Shown here piece by piece: positions 13,015 through 26,382 of a DNA stretch of 64,000 nucleotides. Origin of the DNA: Apostichopus japonicus (Eukaryota; Echinodermata; Holothuroidea; Aspidochirotida; Stichopodidae); NCBI RefSeq assembly GCF_037975245.1, contig NC_092580.1, positions 30,742,001 through 30,806,000 of the forward strand, in the 5' to 3' direction. The position numbers were made by a program, and so were the translations under genes. Numbering within the stretch: the stretch's first letter is position 1; each line of letters begins with the position of its first letter. The notes beneath the pieces were generated by a model. That model had not been told where the DNA came from. It did not search any database and saw only the letters and a list, made by a program, of their open reading frames with translations.

Positions 13015-15680
13015 TAGTAATGGTTTGCTGAATGTCTGTAAATAACTTGGAAAGTCTGCCTAAATACCTCAAGGAAAGTCCATTTCGATAACCTTTAGCA
13101 ATTTTTTTATGATAGAAATTCGGGTTATAACAATACCATTTCAGTTGACTTTTAAGCCTAGTTTTTCACTTGAAAAAATCTGCAAAGAATGTTTAACACT
13201 AATTCCGGATATATATATTTTTTTAATACGCAATAATTCGTACAACGCAAACAACCAAGATTTACGATCTATATAGTGAACATGACACGAGACTATATGC
13301 AATCATTGAGAATGCATATGCATGACTGCAAGAAGACCGTGGCTCTGCTTGAATCAAGTCTAAAACGAACTGTGCGAAGTCAAGTTATCCTGCAAAAGAA
13401 TGAAATATAACACCCAAACGAAAACAAAAATGTTAAGCAGTGGAAGATCAAATCCATCAAATAAATAAATGGAGAAATTAATTGAAACATTCGACACCCA
13501 TCTATGTTCTGACTTTCAATTATGGAATAATCGCGATACCAGACAAAACTATTTGCACTTCAACCTCACACCCTGTCAAAACATGGTTTTGTAACCATTC
13601 AGCAAGAAATATTTTGGAATGTAAAATATTTGGTGAAAAAGTCAAGACTTATTGAGAAAAGCTACATTGAACATTCACATGAACGCTTCGACACGTGCGG
13701 CAAGAGTGCAGCCGAAAGGAGCCAGGGTGTGTGTGGGGGGGGGGGTGGGGGGTAGGGGATCCTGACCTCTCTTATACACCACTCTGAGCCCCATCCCTAG
13801 ATCGTCACCTCAGCCAAGCGACTCCAAAATTCCACTTAAATTCGTCCTTTGCCCAAAACAGAAAAACCGGTTTGTGAATTACGATGATAGTTATGATTAA
13901 TATTTTCGATAACTTTCTTAAAAGGTAATTAAATCCTACTTCCGATCCTATACTAGTAGTATGTGTGTCACTTATCCCATACTAAATTACAGATGAACTT
14001 AACTTTGATACATATTCTGTCGATAATCGATATCTATATTCTTCGATGTACGCGAAGACTCCCAAGGTGGGGGGGGGGCTAGGGGTTCAGGAAAATGTCG
14101 GTCATATTTTATTCTACTGTTTGAAAACACGTTTTTGTCATGACTCATTTCACCAAGACCGCCGACCATGAAAATACCGACCTCTCTAGTGACCATTACA
14201 GTTAGAGCTAATTAAGTTTAGAAAAAATCTATACTGTTTTCGGCAACAAGAATTCCCCTAAACTTGCCCTGAAGTGAAGAAAGGAACTATAAATATACCC
14301 CCCCCCCCCCAAAAAAAAAAAAAAACGTCCCAAGCGTTCATTTATTCATCGCCACCTGCAAAGTTCAGTTCAAAACGTTATACCGATCTGGTTATGTCGG
14401 AGTGTATCTTTATATATATATTATATCTATATACACCAGTAAAACAGTACTTTTATACGGTACACCACACGTGGGAATATTTTACTCACAACAAAAGAAA
14501 CGATCTAGGTCAAGCAAATAGTGACCACGTCAAAATAAATTAATAAAACACTTTTAACCTGATTTTTTCGGCAGTTTTCAAAGTTAGTTCTGCGAGGTAA
14601 ATGTTTGCACCCAATTGGTAACAAATGCTTAAAAGGCCGAATTATAGTCCAGAGAACATATATTTAATGACTTACGAATAGATTAGTTGACACAAACTCC
14701 CCCTCTAAATTTTTGACTGATTTATTACAATTTTCAACAATCACAATATGACAAGTTGCAGACAAGTTCCCATTTTAGAGAGTACGTTATCTTAGCCTTT
14801 ATAAGCTATAAACTGTCAGTGAAGGTATAAAGTCTGCAAAGGTAGGCGTTGGTGCGGTATAGGCTGTGCCGGTTGGGCAAGGGGCAAATGTTCGGCGTCT
14901 GGTGGGACATGAAAACATTTATAGACCTATCCAAGTTTAATGGAACATAGATCTTTTGTCTGATATTAAACTATTCGGATGAGTCCTTTCATGGTCCTGC
15001 ATTTCGTCATTTTTATTTTTACTAGGGCAGCTCTTTGTTTTTACTAAGGCTATGCACAAATATAGTTCAGCGTCGATTTCAATTAAAGTCCGTCGATGTT
15101 TACGCCGTGCTGGAAGACTTAAAGGATAACTGCAGGCAAGCAGAATATCAGTAATGATATACCAGAATCCAAGAAAAACATAATCATTTCAGTGCTAGTA
15201 TTGTCTGTACAGTTTGTATACGATTTACAAGATATTTAAATTATCCGATAATTTTTTCCTGCTTCTTTAAGGCTATATACAAATTTATGATGACGTCGGT
15301 TCCTCGCGGTGCAGGCCTTTATTAATGTTAACTTCATTATGAACAACAGGATTCTTCAGCACCAAGTGTCCTCACTAAGTGTGTAAATTGTTATTAGACG
15401 CCATGTACAAGCATTGTGTTATCCTCTAGAGTTATGTAGTTAACTATTTCTTTGTGTTCCAGTTCAGATGTTTAAATGGTCATTTCTCCAACATTTAAAT
15501 TATTCTAGACATAAAACCTTGACAGATAGCAGTGTCATTAAACGGTCTGCAACACATCAACATAACATGTTGTTATCCTCAAGTTATCCTTCAACGTGAC
15601 ATCAAATGAGTTAAATATACAGGCCACTCTCCATGCATGACCAAACCTCAGCGTATGGCAAGCCATGTGGGACAAACACC
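13015..15680. other. AT-rich DNA, no gene found
   Basis: No supported gene. Contains a G11 run (13735-13745) within a longer G/T-rich patch and a C13 run followed directly by A15 (14298-14325), the second C-run/A-run junction of the window. Confidence 0.55.
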
Positions 15681-15908
15681 GCATAGTATATTAATTTGAA
15701 TATATACGCGTATTAATTCGACTATATACGCGTATATACTATTAGCCAATCATATAAGGCTTAAATATATCAGCGTATTAATTCGAATATAGACACATGT
15801 TTATTCGAATACATATAAGGATCAATTCGAATACATATAAGGATCAATTCGAATACATATGAGGATTAACTAGAATATATACACGTATTAATTCGACTCT
15901 ATACGCCT
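15681..15908. repeat. 22-bp minisatellite (ATTAATTCGAATATATACGCGT-type)
   Basis: About nine diverged units of 22 bases (some 20-24) follow one another, with one stretch near 15738-15770 that departs from the pattern. The unit core is TTCGAATA followed by ATACGCGT or ATATAAGG. Two flavours can be told apart by the ACGCGT versus AAGG ending. A further lone unit sits about 160 bases downstream, near 16067-16090. The period is not a multiple of three and no frame stays open. Confidence 0.75.
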
Positions 15909-18668
15909 TAAATCATGTTTTTGTCTAGATCAAGTACGTTTGGCCTTTGTGTAGGTCAATAGAGACTAACTTCGCAATCTCTCATTTATTGCACTGGCGA
16001 GGCTACAATGTGGGTGTAAGCTATAACACATGCCATGCAGTTATTGTCTGATCTTCGTTAATTTAATTCGAATTATTACGCGTATATATTTGTATCAATA
16101 CGAGGATATATTATGCGGTGGTTGTCCCATACGGCTTGCCATAAACGTAGCTCAACTTGCGGGGAAATACAAATATAAGTTTCAATGCCCGATTAAGAAT
16201 TTTGAAAGTCTGTAGCAAGTTAAAGTATTTCTTTTCAAAAGCCTGCACGTCAGTACATATACACCAGTTGTGCGAATATTCTAAAAGCGCTTTTCCTTTT
16301 TGCCTCACGTTTAGTCTGTTTGTGGAATTAATAGATTAATCATCAAATTTATGTCCAATAAAACATCTAATCTAATCAATCAGTAATTCGATGGATAATA
16401 ACATTTGTTTTTCGTTTCGGTCGATCTCCCTTTTCATTACACTGAGGGGTGAACCTCCGTCCATCAAATCTTTACAATACGTATAAACCAGACAACCTTA
16501 AACCCAGTTGATGTACTTTCTTGCCAATAAATCATACAGAGTTCAAAGTTACATGGACAGATGGAATACATTAATTTTCGAGGCCTGCCAAATTTTACGC
16601 TATTTATTGAAGAAACAAAATAAGAAGTTGTTAAGCCCGAGTGATTGAATTTGTTTATTTTTATCATTGTTACAGATAAATACGTGCAACAATGCAGTCG
16701 AAATGCTAGACATCTCTAGATGACAGATGGCTACTTTACTTATTGTAACAACTTGTCCTATCTCGTATGTGTGGTGTATCATCAGCTCAGTGGGTTGCGA
16801 TACTACACAAAGCATAAAAGACCTTACTAAAACTATATTAAATAAGATATTGTGACTCACCAAAATGGTCCAAAAGGCTCCTCTTACTCTCCCTTAGCTG
16901 ACAAGATCACGAAACAAGTCACCTTGTAGCTTTCTGTAGCTCTAGGGTCTCTTGGTACCCACCCCACCCCACCCCCCTCCCACCCTTTCATTCATTTCCT
17001 TTTTCCGCTCTTCAAGTAAAAATTGGTTCTTGCGTATCATATCGACAAGATACAGACAAAGCAAACACATAACAAAGAAACAACAACAACAACAAAACAA
17101 AAAGCATAAGCAAAAAAAGTACTTAGCAACCGTTGCACCCTCTTAAAGGGATTTTGTATCCTAACACATCAACCGTCCCACTCTCCCGCACTATCTTTAA
17201 ATACTGGTCATTTTCTCCGAAGGCATCCCCCCCCCCTTTAGGGGTCGAATAGGGTCACTCACATCACATCGTACCCTAACAAAAATTTGTTAAATTGGTG
17301 TCATTACTTACAACTAAGTTTTGTCTACAATGCCATCCACTATTATCATAACCACACAGTATAAGTATCAGTCGAAAAGTATCACAAAAAAAATATGAAA
17401 TTGCATAAACGAAACATCTTACAAACATTTCAGCTTAGGCCATATAAGGGACACAACAATTTTAGCATACTACCTGTATGTTTATTTATTGACTATATTT
17501 ATAGCTGTATTCTAATCTATCAATACAGAGTTCAAATGGAAAGAAGAGGTGGGCACTCAAAGCTACTTTGAAGCGCCGTCTGTTCTTGTCAGCAGGACAC
17601 ATTAAATTTGGGAAGTAATTCACTGGTTATTTCCTAGAAATGGTCTCAATGATCGATAAAATCCCTCAGCGGTACTACGGCAGCTTGAGTTGATAGAAAC
17701 GAAATCATTTTCAAAGAATTACAAGCAACTTTATATACTTTACTGTTATTTATTAATGTTTTCATCCAGCGTGTGCATCTAGTACTTTAATCAAATGTAA
17801 TTTTATGGGATATACGTTAAGGGGCTTGTTTATTTCTTGTTTCACGTTGATGTGATTGGGTGGCGAGGTGCTGGTGTGGCATGGGGTGAGAAGTGGCAAT
17901 GTGGGACCAATGCTGATCTATTTGATAGATATTTGTGCTACACAATATCTACGGTACATAATTAATCTGAGATCAGATTATATTGATTTTGCCACAATCT
18001 AGTTAGGTATCCTATACGGTACATTAACGAACATGCAAGCTGCATGTTGGATTCCATTATAAACACGCACAAACCGATGCCTACATCATGAATGTCTAAA
18101 TCATATTTTGCAGTTTTGACAGGTTCCCTATAACATAAAAGGCTACAATCACATTATTGTAATGTGGTATTTCTCTTCCACAGAGAGTAGCCGTTTTACA
18201 AGGAGTGTGTAAATTTAAGGTCTGTTGATCAACAAATCAACACGGACACCGGTTTGTTTTTAAACACCGCAGGCTGGCTTCGAAGGTACGACTCGAGTAG
18301 GCCTACATAATTGAGTACCGTAATATATACTGCGCTGTATTACACTGTTGGTATGGCCTGTACTATGTGTTTCAAACTCCTTTTTCTGTGTTTTGCTGCA
18401 TACAGCATGGTTTACGTATCGTAGACTATACAGTTGGGTATCCGATCCGGATAATACATGATTGAAGGAAGAGAGGTACGGATAACCGAGGTATTTATTG
18501 TCTATGATAGTTATGTAGCATTACCAGTCACATCATATGCTTGTAACTATAGGCAAATAAAACAATTAGGCCTAAATGTACATTTAGCCTAGACCACAAT
18601 TTTTTATACTTTAATTTGAGAAACGGAACTGAAGTTGTTCTTGTCATTAGTAGTGAGGCTTGTATTAA
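15909..18668. other. AT-rich DNA, no gene found
   Basis: An outlying unit of the upstream 22-bp repeat lies near 16067-16090 and a short CAA run near 17083-17097. Short C runs occur at 16960-16980 and 17227-17235. The overlapping small frames at 16.1-16.9 kb on both strands show no recognisable domain. Confidence 0.55.
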
Positions 18669-19250
18669 GTGTACAAAAAAAACAGTGTGAGTACAAATTA
18701 CGGTGCGAGTACACTTTACATTACGAGTACCATTTACAGTGTGAGTACAATTAACATTACGAGTACAATTTACAGTCTGAGTACAATTTACATTAAGAGT
18801 ACAATTTATATTACAAGTACAATTTACATTACGAGTACAATTTACAGTGCAAGTACAATTTACATTACGAGTACAATTTACAGTGCGAGTACAATTTACA
18901 GTGCGAGTACAATTAACATTGTGAGTACAATTTACATTACGAGTACAATTTACATTTCGAGTACAATTTACATTACGAGTACAATTTACAGTGCGAGTAC
19001 AATTTACATCACGAGTACAATTTACATTACGAGTACAATTTGCATTACGAGTACAATTTGCATTACGAGTACAATTTACAGTATACGAGTAAAATTAACA
19101 GTGCGAGCACAATTTACATTACGAGTACAATTTACATTACGAGTATACAGTTTATATTACGAGTACAATTTACATTACGAGTACAATTTACATTACGAGT
19201 ACAATTTACAGTGACAGTACAATTTACAGTGCGAGTACAATTTACATTTC
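18669..19250. repeat. 18-bp minisatellite, two unit types
   Basis: About 32 tandem copies of an 18-base unit with core GAGTACAATTTACA. Units come in two main types, one ending ATTAC and one ending GTGC before the next GAGTAC, mixed irregularly along the array. Because 18 is divisible by three, one plus-strand frame stays open for 181 codons and repeats a six-residue pattern (STIYIT/STIYSA). A small indel near 19080 shifts the frame and the second part continues in another frame. This is best read as a satellite array, not a gene: there is no conserved domain, no signal peptide, and the indel is tolerated. Confidence 0.9.
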
Positions 19251-19494
19251 CATCCGCAATTGCGGAAGCCTATGTGAGTACTAGTGAAACGCTCAGTAAA
19301 CGTGCATACTTTTCCGTATCTTCGCACTGGTATAGATCTGTTCTAAATGTTCAATATGTCTGAGAAAATGCGATTATGCACATGAGTACAGGTAATCATG
19401 CTAGAATACCACCCGATACACACAGAGAACACAGCAACTACAGCTGTATACATCTCAGTTTGTGCGCCATAGTAAAAATTGAAATAGTACTGAT

Positions 19495-19643
19495 AAATCG
19501 GTTGCATGTGCTATTACTAGTATTAGGATTACAGTAAGATTCGAGGATATGTGTTATTCCAACCAATCCATCTTGATGCATTTGTTGGGTTTACACATAA
19601 CCTCAGTTCTTACTGTAATCCTAATAGCACATGCTAACGATTT
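19495..19643. repeat. Imperfect 149-bp foldback (inverted repeat)
   Basis: The left arm (about 19495-19553) and right arm (about 19594-19643) are reverse complements over roughly 50 bases, sharing GCATGTGCTATTA and TTAGGATTACAGTAAGA. The left arm carries one 6-base insertion (CTAGTA). The spacer is about 40 bases. A transcript would fold into a long hairpin. It could be a foldback MITE or a hairpin RNA precursor; no target duplication is evident. Confidence 0.75.
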
Positions 19644-22600
19644 AATTAGCACGATTCCATGTTTTACTGTGGCTACAGTGGCTTTACAGTAGTTACTGTA
19701 TAATATATGTGTGAATCGGTCGAGAATCAGAATACTAGTATACGACACTCTTTATAGTGTGAAAGAAGTTGAGGATAATGTACAATCTTATTGAAACTAC
19801 ATAATATGACAAGATATCTTCATCGTGCCGTTTGTACAGAAATGTACATTAGCGATATCTGATTGATCAGAGATTGAGCAGTGGAATAACATTTCGAAAA
19901 GCAATTAGTTCCGTTAACTTGTTACAATCATAATTATGTCATCCCATCTGTTAGCTTGTACATTATACCTGGAATATATTCAAGCAGCGTATAAAAGAAG
20001 TAAATGATTTATTTACCGTGACATCCATTGACTCCAGTATCAATTAAATGTTCCTCCCGATAAACAGGAGAAGTTGCCATTCTTTGGGTTCATTTCATAC
20101 ACTAGTGAATTTCACATCTGGTGCTGAATTTGACAACTTGTCTTTTTGTCGTATGGTTGCATATAGCAGGACGCCTTTTCTGTATGTTCTGCATGCAAGG
20201 ACGTTCCGGAGAAGAGGATCGGGTTTGTGAATCCAAACAATAACAAGTTTCAAACTAATCATCTGTGTCAAAACAAATTTAGCTGAGAAAAATTAGAAAA
20301 GTGATCAGCATTCCTAAGCTGTTATTCCATAATACTATAGCCACCCCAGTGCAACCCCCACCCCCTTCCCTTCCCATCCCACCTTTCCCATCCCACACTT
20401 GTCTATACCTTAAAGGAAATATGTTGCTCATTGGGGTGGTGGTGGGGGGGGGGGGGGGAGTTGGTATATGTAAGACAAGACTGTGAGAAACTGCACGGTT
20501 CTATTTTGGTACCTATATATACTGTAACATTCACCCTACCTCTCATAATTCTATCACATTTTTGTTTCTTATATGGTGATGTTCACGCCATGGATTTACG
20601 TTTTGTACAATGTTGGACAGATACGTCGGATCAATGTCAAGCCTAAGAAAATGGTGTGGGGGAGGGGGAGGGTCAGGTTGATTACAACCCCGGGCCTCGG
20701 GGACACTTACGAGTATCGGGACAATATGGAGGAAGCAAGAGAAAAATAAGGGATAAAGAATATGTGTATTCTCATTTTCATAATATAGCCTGCTTTAGTG
20801 GAAAAAAACTTAAAGTTACGAAAAAAAGGGCCCGATGACATAATTCTCCCCACAACCCTGCCTGGCTTTTGCAGTCCCTCTGGCGAGATTTGACCAAGGT
20901 TTTGTGAAAACAAAACATGCAAGGCACGTAATTGTTACATGAAAAGGCAACAAATTACCGTAGTGAACACGAAATTGCAGAGTTTATGTTTTTGAAAAGA
21001 GGGTAATAAGATTTTTTAACGTTGCCTCCCACCGATTTCCGTTTCCACTTGCACTTTACAATATATGTTTATATAAAGTATATGTCATATCAAATGTTCT
21101 TCACGTCACATTGTAATACCTACAAATATCTGTGTTTGATTAAAGAGGTGCACAAATTAGTAGTGAAACGTGAAACATGTGGAAATGACTTTCACGTCAA
21201 GCCATATAGTAACACGCTCGTTACAAGGAGGTATACCCTTGTATAGGTTTAGTGTGGCTTCTTGTGAGGTTATACTTGCCGATATGTATAAGTATAAACA
21301 CATTTTATCCCATCAGTTTTTTAGGATAACATTTCGTACTAGACAATGGCACTACGAAAAGCCCTACGCAAAAAAAAAATCAATATAATCTAAGAAAACA
21401 AACAAAATCTAACACCAAACCATTATATTCAAAACCGCCACCCCACCCCCCCCCCCCCTTGAAGGTATTTTACAATTGCTTTTCTGAAGATACAGTGAGA
21501 TCTATCTTATTTTATTCTGATTAAACCAAACGCGAGACTTGTTACGGTGTCGCAACTATACAAATGTCGCCCCAAGAATAATGGAGAAGGATTTGTTCTT
21601 TTGTCATAAGAAGTGCGTTGTCCCTATGTATTCTGTAAGTGACACGGAACCTTGGTCATATCTCATTACAGGTTTTCGTTGTCGGTGAATAACAGCTGAA
21701 ATTATTTTGCCCTCCGGTGAAACGTGTCGCGACAACATATACTTTCTTTTTCTGACATTATTCCTTTCAAAGCTTGTCAAAATATGTCTTTTGTGTATGT
21801 ATGTGTGTGTGCTACCGCCTTGTTCCACTGTATTTTTGCAAATGATACATGGTAATATGTTGTACCTGTAAACTCGCGACCTCTATTATACCACAACTCA
21901 TCAACTGCTAGCTCTATAGGGATTATAATGTTTTCAAGTTCTTGATTACTAGTGAGAAAATGATCTTTTCAATCAAGATATAACGATACGAGGAAATATT
22001 TCAGACTATTTGGATTTCTGAGTATTAGGGCAATGGAATTCCCCCATTTCGATAATAACATGTTTTCATAATCATAGAATGTGTATATATCTTGTCTAAC
22101 GCGTTAACCCCCCCCCCCAAACCCCTCCAGTAGACACCCCACCACCTCTTCCGCACCTCAAGTAGGCTATGCTAGGCTATAGAAGAAACGATCAAGCACG
22201 TTAACTTTTCGTGAAGCTTTTGCGCGCCTTTTTTTGCGTCATAAAACCACAAAGAATATTACCAGGCAGTTTCAAAATGTGTTGTTTCTATGATTGGGTT
22301 GAAGCTGAAATCTCCGAGAAAAGGATTCGAATCTCCGCCTGGAATCGCTCCTGGGGGTGAGCCCGAAATTGATCTTTCGAGCTGGGATTCAATTTTGTGG
22401 GTACCAACACTTATGGATGTGTCTACTCCCCTCAAAAACAACTTAGGAAAAGAACTTTTGAAATGTTTTCATTAGTTTTGGGGAATCACCTTTACCTGCT
22501 GTGGATGAACGCTTTATGCCGGTAGCTTTGCACCCATGGGGTCATTCCTCGACCCCCCCCCGCCCCAACCACCATAGAATCCTGCCTCATACCCCCAAAG

Positions 22601-24406
22601 AGTGCGTGTACCACAGGTTCAGAAACGCAGGGCAAAAGTATGTCACCTCAACACAAGACTCTGCCTACATAGCCAGAATGTATTTTTATACGTCATCTTT
22701 GAAATGGGCGATGCATAAACTTGCTCACTGGCAATCGGTCGTGAAACTAGGGCAATACAAATCAGACCAAAATGTGCGCAGGTAAGTTGTGATATTACAT
22801 AAATATCAACTCTGAGATATCTTTCAATATTTTCCTCTTCTGCATTTCCTTAGGGCGATAATATATATATATATATATATTGTAATCAGTTTTTATCTCA
22901 TAATCCGTCTCCTCTTTATAAATCGATGTCGGTTATTTCGTTGAAATCACTCAATGGTGTGTACCGGGGGTCCTATTTTAAGTTCAATAAGGACGTTATA
23001 AACGTTTTTGGATTGGAGCTTTATAGATGGGCTGGTAAAGACCCCCTAAGCCACCAGTCGCCGTTACAATTACACGGGGTCCCGAAGGGACGAAGGTCTG
23101 TCTATATGTGCCACGTGTTTATGGCTAGAGAGGTGACAAACATTGGTCATTTTCATGCAATTGACCAATTGTCCTGTAGCTTAATGGGTACTCATGGTGA
23201 CCACAAACACCAAGAACTCTTGGGAAACAGCAGAAAAATTTGACCCAATCCTAAAAGCATTTGTACACAGCTTAAAGAGTACCGGCATATCTTTCATTCA
23301 AAAAAAAAAAAAAAAGCTTCAACATTCAAACACAAGCAAAAGCTGTAGATAATTGGACTGTATTTGCACTATAGCCCACATAACAACTGCAAAATGAAAG
23401 GGAAAACAGGAAGAATAAGCCTACATAATAAAACATACATTTTCGGTTTCTGTTAGTATCATATTCATTCATCGATTTTTTTTGCATAACATAAATGTGA
23501 AAGACATAATAAGATAAACTATAACTTACAGATCATAATTCCCTTGAAAAATATGTGATATGTACTAATACAAAACTCTATTTGACATAGCCTATAAGTA
23601 ACGCATTTTAAATGTTAGATTCAGTTAAAACCACGCTAATTCTTCATGCATGCATGGTAAATTTGGTAAAAGAAATTTTCTCACCAAATGTTTTACAAAA
23701 CTGGCAAAAATTGACAAAGCAACTATGAAACCAAGGCCATAGAACAGTTGGTAAACAAAAAATTACAACAAGCTAAGCGCAATGTTACACAACATAATGA
23801 CTGTTTCAGCGTTTGTATTTTGTTATTTGTAACGTCCTTATATCACAGCTGGCTTTGTAGACATAGAGGAATAGGCTTCTTATGATACAGAAGTCTTAGG
23901 AGTGCAAGCAAACACCAGAAGGAAGAGGGGTGGGGGGGGGGTGCTGTCTTACTCGAATGGTTAGTACTGGTTATCCGTTTGACGCACACAGATATCGATA
24001 CACAGTTTACTGATAATAAAAGAAAAATACAGATTCCCTTTAACTTACCAAACAAATAGTAAAGTGCGATTTGATTTCTTCAGAGTATCCACAGTAACAG
24101 GGTAAATTATGCATTAGGGGGAAGCTTTCTTTCTGGATGTTAATGGTAAATATTCTTGACGAAGTCAGTTGTGTGGTATTTAAAATATATTAATAATAAT
24201 AATGATGATAATAAATTGTCTTCGAAACATCCGGATAGTCCCAGGCAAGCAAAAACAGCTGCTACTGACATATACCAAAAACATCTGGATCGGAGTATAA
24301 GATGAGATTTTTGTATTGCGGCAGACGGAGACATGAATGGGGCATATACTAGTCACGGTAGGAAGTGGAGATCTATTGGCTATCATCGCTGTCATCATTC
24401 GAACTG
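19644..24406. other. AT-rich DNA, no gene found
   Basis: No supported gene. Contains a cluster of ACAGT/ACTGT words just after the foldback (19660-19700), a G15 run (20444-20458), a C13 run (21446-21458), a C11 run (22108-22118), an A run near 23300-23315 and a G10 run near 23932. The patch 22280-22400, with open frames on both strands, resembles decayed repeat DNA, but I cannot place it. The 105-codon plus frame at 22926-23243 has no recognisable domain. Confidence 0.5.
22859..22881. repeat. (TA)n microsatellite
   Basis: About eleven uninterrupted TA dinucleotides. No inserted element is recognised on either side, unlike several other TA tracts in the window. Confidence 0.9.
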
Positions 24407-24414
24407 TTGGGAGG

Positions 24415-24818
24415 CAGGGTGTAGGAGCCGGGGGGCATTGAGGGCACGTGCCCCCCCCCCACTATTTTTCCAAAATAGCAAATGTGCCCTACTGGCAAAT
24501 AAAATGTGCCCCTTTAATGAAGAACTGCCTTTTGGATATCTTAAGCCTTTGTTAATTTTAATATTTTATTTTACTAACGGTATTTATTTTTAGTCTGTAC
24601 ATGCTATTTCTAAAATTGCATCCCATATCTTTTTGTAGCACGGTTTATAATAAGCAATCTCAATAAAAAGTATTGATAGCATACTAACACATCATGTATA
24701 TTTAAGTGATATGGCCGGTGTGTATCGGTTTATAGCATAACGAGTGGTTATGGAATGAGAAAGTGCCCCTCTGATGTTGTGCCCCCCCCCCACTTTTTGG
24801 AAGCTTCCTAACACCCTG
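24415..24818. mobile_element. hAT-type MITE, 404 bp, perfect 8-bp target duplication
   Basis: The element starts CAGGGTGTAGGAGCC and ends with GGAAGCTTCCTAACACCCTG, whose reverse complement starts CAGGGTGTTAGGAAG, so the short terminal inverted repeats match apart from an indel and substitutions. It is flanked on both sides by the same 8 bases, TTGGGAGG (24407-24414 and 24819-24826). CAG-starting inverted repeats with 8-bp duplications are the hallmark of the hAT superfamily. There is no transposase frame, so it is non-autonomous. Inside each end the motif GTGCCCCCCCCCCACT occurs in the same orientation. Confidence 0.88.
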
Positions 24819-24826
24819 TTGGGAGG

Positions 24827-26382
24827 TCTGTACACACAACCAAAGATAAGCTTTTCCTTACTCTATAGGTGTATTCGTTTCAATGAATATATAAGTTATA
24901 CGACCCTCGGAATCGTATTGTAAACTCCATGTATGTTCCTAATATACCTTCATACGTTTCCAAACATGAGTTATATGTTTTCATACACTTATAGAATTCG
25001 ATTACTCTAGTATAATTCAGTCAATGTATGTATATAGTGTCTCACTTTCAGAGCTATTATAATATAGTACATTGTATTGCTGTAAGTACTCGCACTTAAG
25101 CTTACAATCGTTCGGCTTGCACGTCGTTCAACATGGCGTCATTTCATAAAGGTTACTCACTTTAGGGAGAAAGTGAAACACATTAACGCGTATACAGGAA
25201 GCTAATTAATAAAGCAAGGCGAAATGATAGAACATAAATTTCTACGTTCATGTTTAATTTAAAGAGGCTGGTTCTCTGATTAAAATGTAGTCTCATCAAT
25301 AACGATGTCATACCCAGTTTGTTATTGGCCTATATAGGATGAGCTATATGATATGTTAAAATTATAGTCTAATCTGGATAAATCTATTCTGAAGTAATAA
25401 AGAGGAACATGATCTATGCATCCTAGTGAAGTTTACAGTCAATTCCGATACACAGTTTTTGAGATAACATCATTTCTTGTTGGTACAAAATGTGAGCTCG
25501 AATCAAACAGGTATATGACGTCATAAATGCCAATATTTTGTTATTTCACTACTGCCTTGGATTAATGGTGCTTTAGGACTAAATCTCATTCTTTGGTATA
25601 ATGTTCACTTCATGTCCCGGCCAACCTAATCCAAGTTCAGAACAATAATAATGTGAGGAAAAAATTAAGAAAAGTAAAACAGTTTGTTGTCAGTGTGAAA
25701 CTGTGACGTGCTTGAAGTTCACTTGTAGCGCAGTGCACTACCATCAGCAACTAGGAAACCGAATTTACCAATTAGAAGCAAAATTCCTCGAGATGTTTGG
25801 AATGTAATGTTCCTCTTTCATCAATGAAAATGGTTATAAACTTTATAGGTCATATAGGTGCTGATGTTTTGCATCAGAAAAGCAATAGACAGAAATATGA
25901 ACATCTCTTGTTACAATTAGTAAAAGATAAATTAACAAACCAAGGGGATTATATAGTCAGTCTCGAAAGAATTCATGCCTCTTGCAAGAATGTTCGATCT
26001 CGAGATAACCCTGCTCGCTGTACCCTTGTATTTCCTTCTTTCTCGGTTCTGCTTCAGTCACACAGTTCCAAGAAAGTGACATGATTTGATAATGTCATTG
26101 ACTTTCGAAACTCTCCCCCCTTCCCTGCAATCGTGGATAATATTTAAGGTCATTGCATATAGGCCCTCAGAATTTCGACGATAAAACAATTTACAACAGC
26201 CTGTAATTAGATTAGAAATGTCAGCATATTGTCTTAACATCTGGGTTCCAACTATTCAGGTGGCCAATCATGCATGCTTATGCTTTATAGTTTCACTATT
26301 AGCAGGAACGCGAAAAGGTTTCGTTTTTCTTGTTAGAAGATGATTTTTACATTGTTCTTTTGAAACCTCATTAAGTAATTAT
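24827..26382. other. AT-rich DNA, no gene found
   Basis: No supported gene or repeat structure. The 95-codon plus frame at 25797-26084 has no recognisable domain and ends without splice context that I could use. Confidence 0.5.

Noticed and set aside
18669-19214. 181-codon plus-strand frame with a six-residue repeat
   Set aside because: It is the direct consequence of an 18-base tandem array; an indel shifts the frame without effect on the array, and there is no domain or start context.
18669-19250. CRISPR array
   Set aside because: Units are contiguous without spacers and the context is eukaryotic.
22280-22400. tRNA-like or SINE copy because of GGATTCGAATCTCC
   Set aside because: The T arm does not pair and no box A lies at the right distance on either strand.
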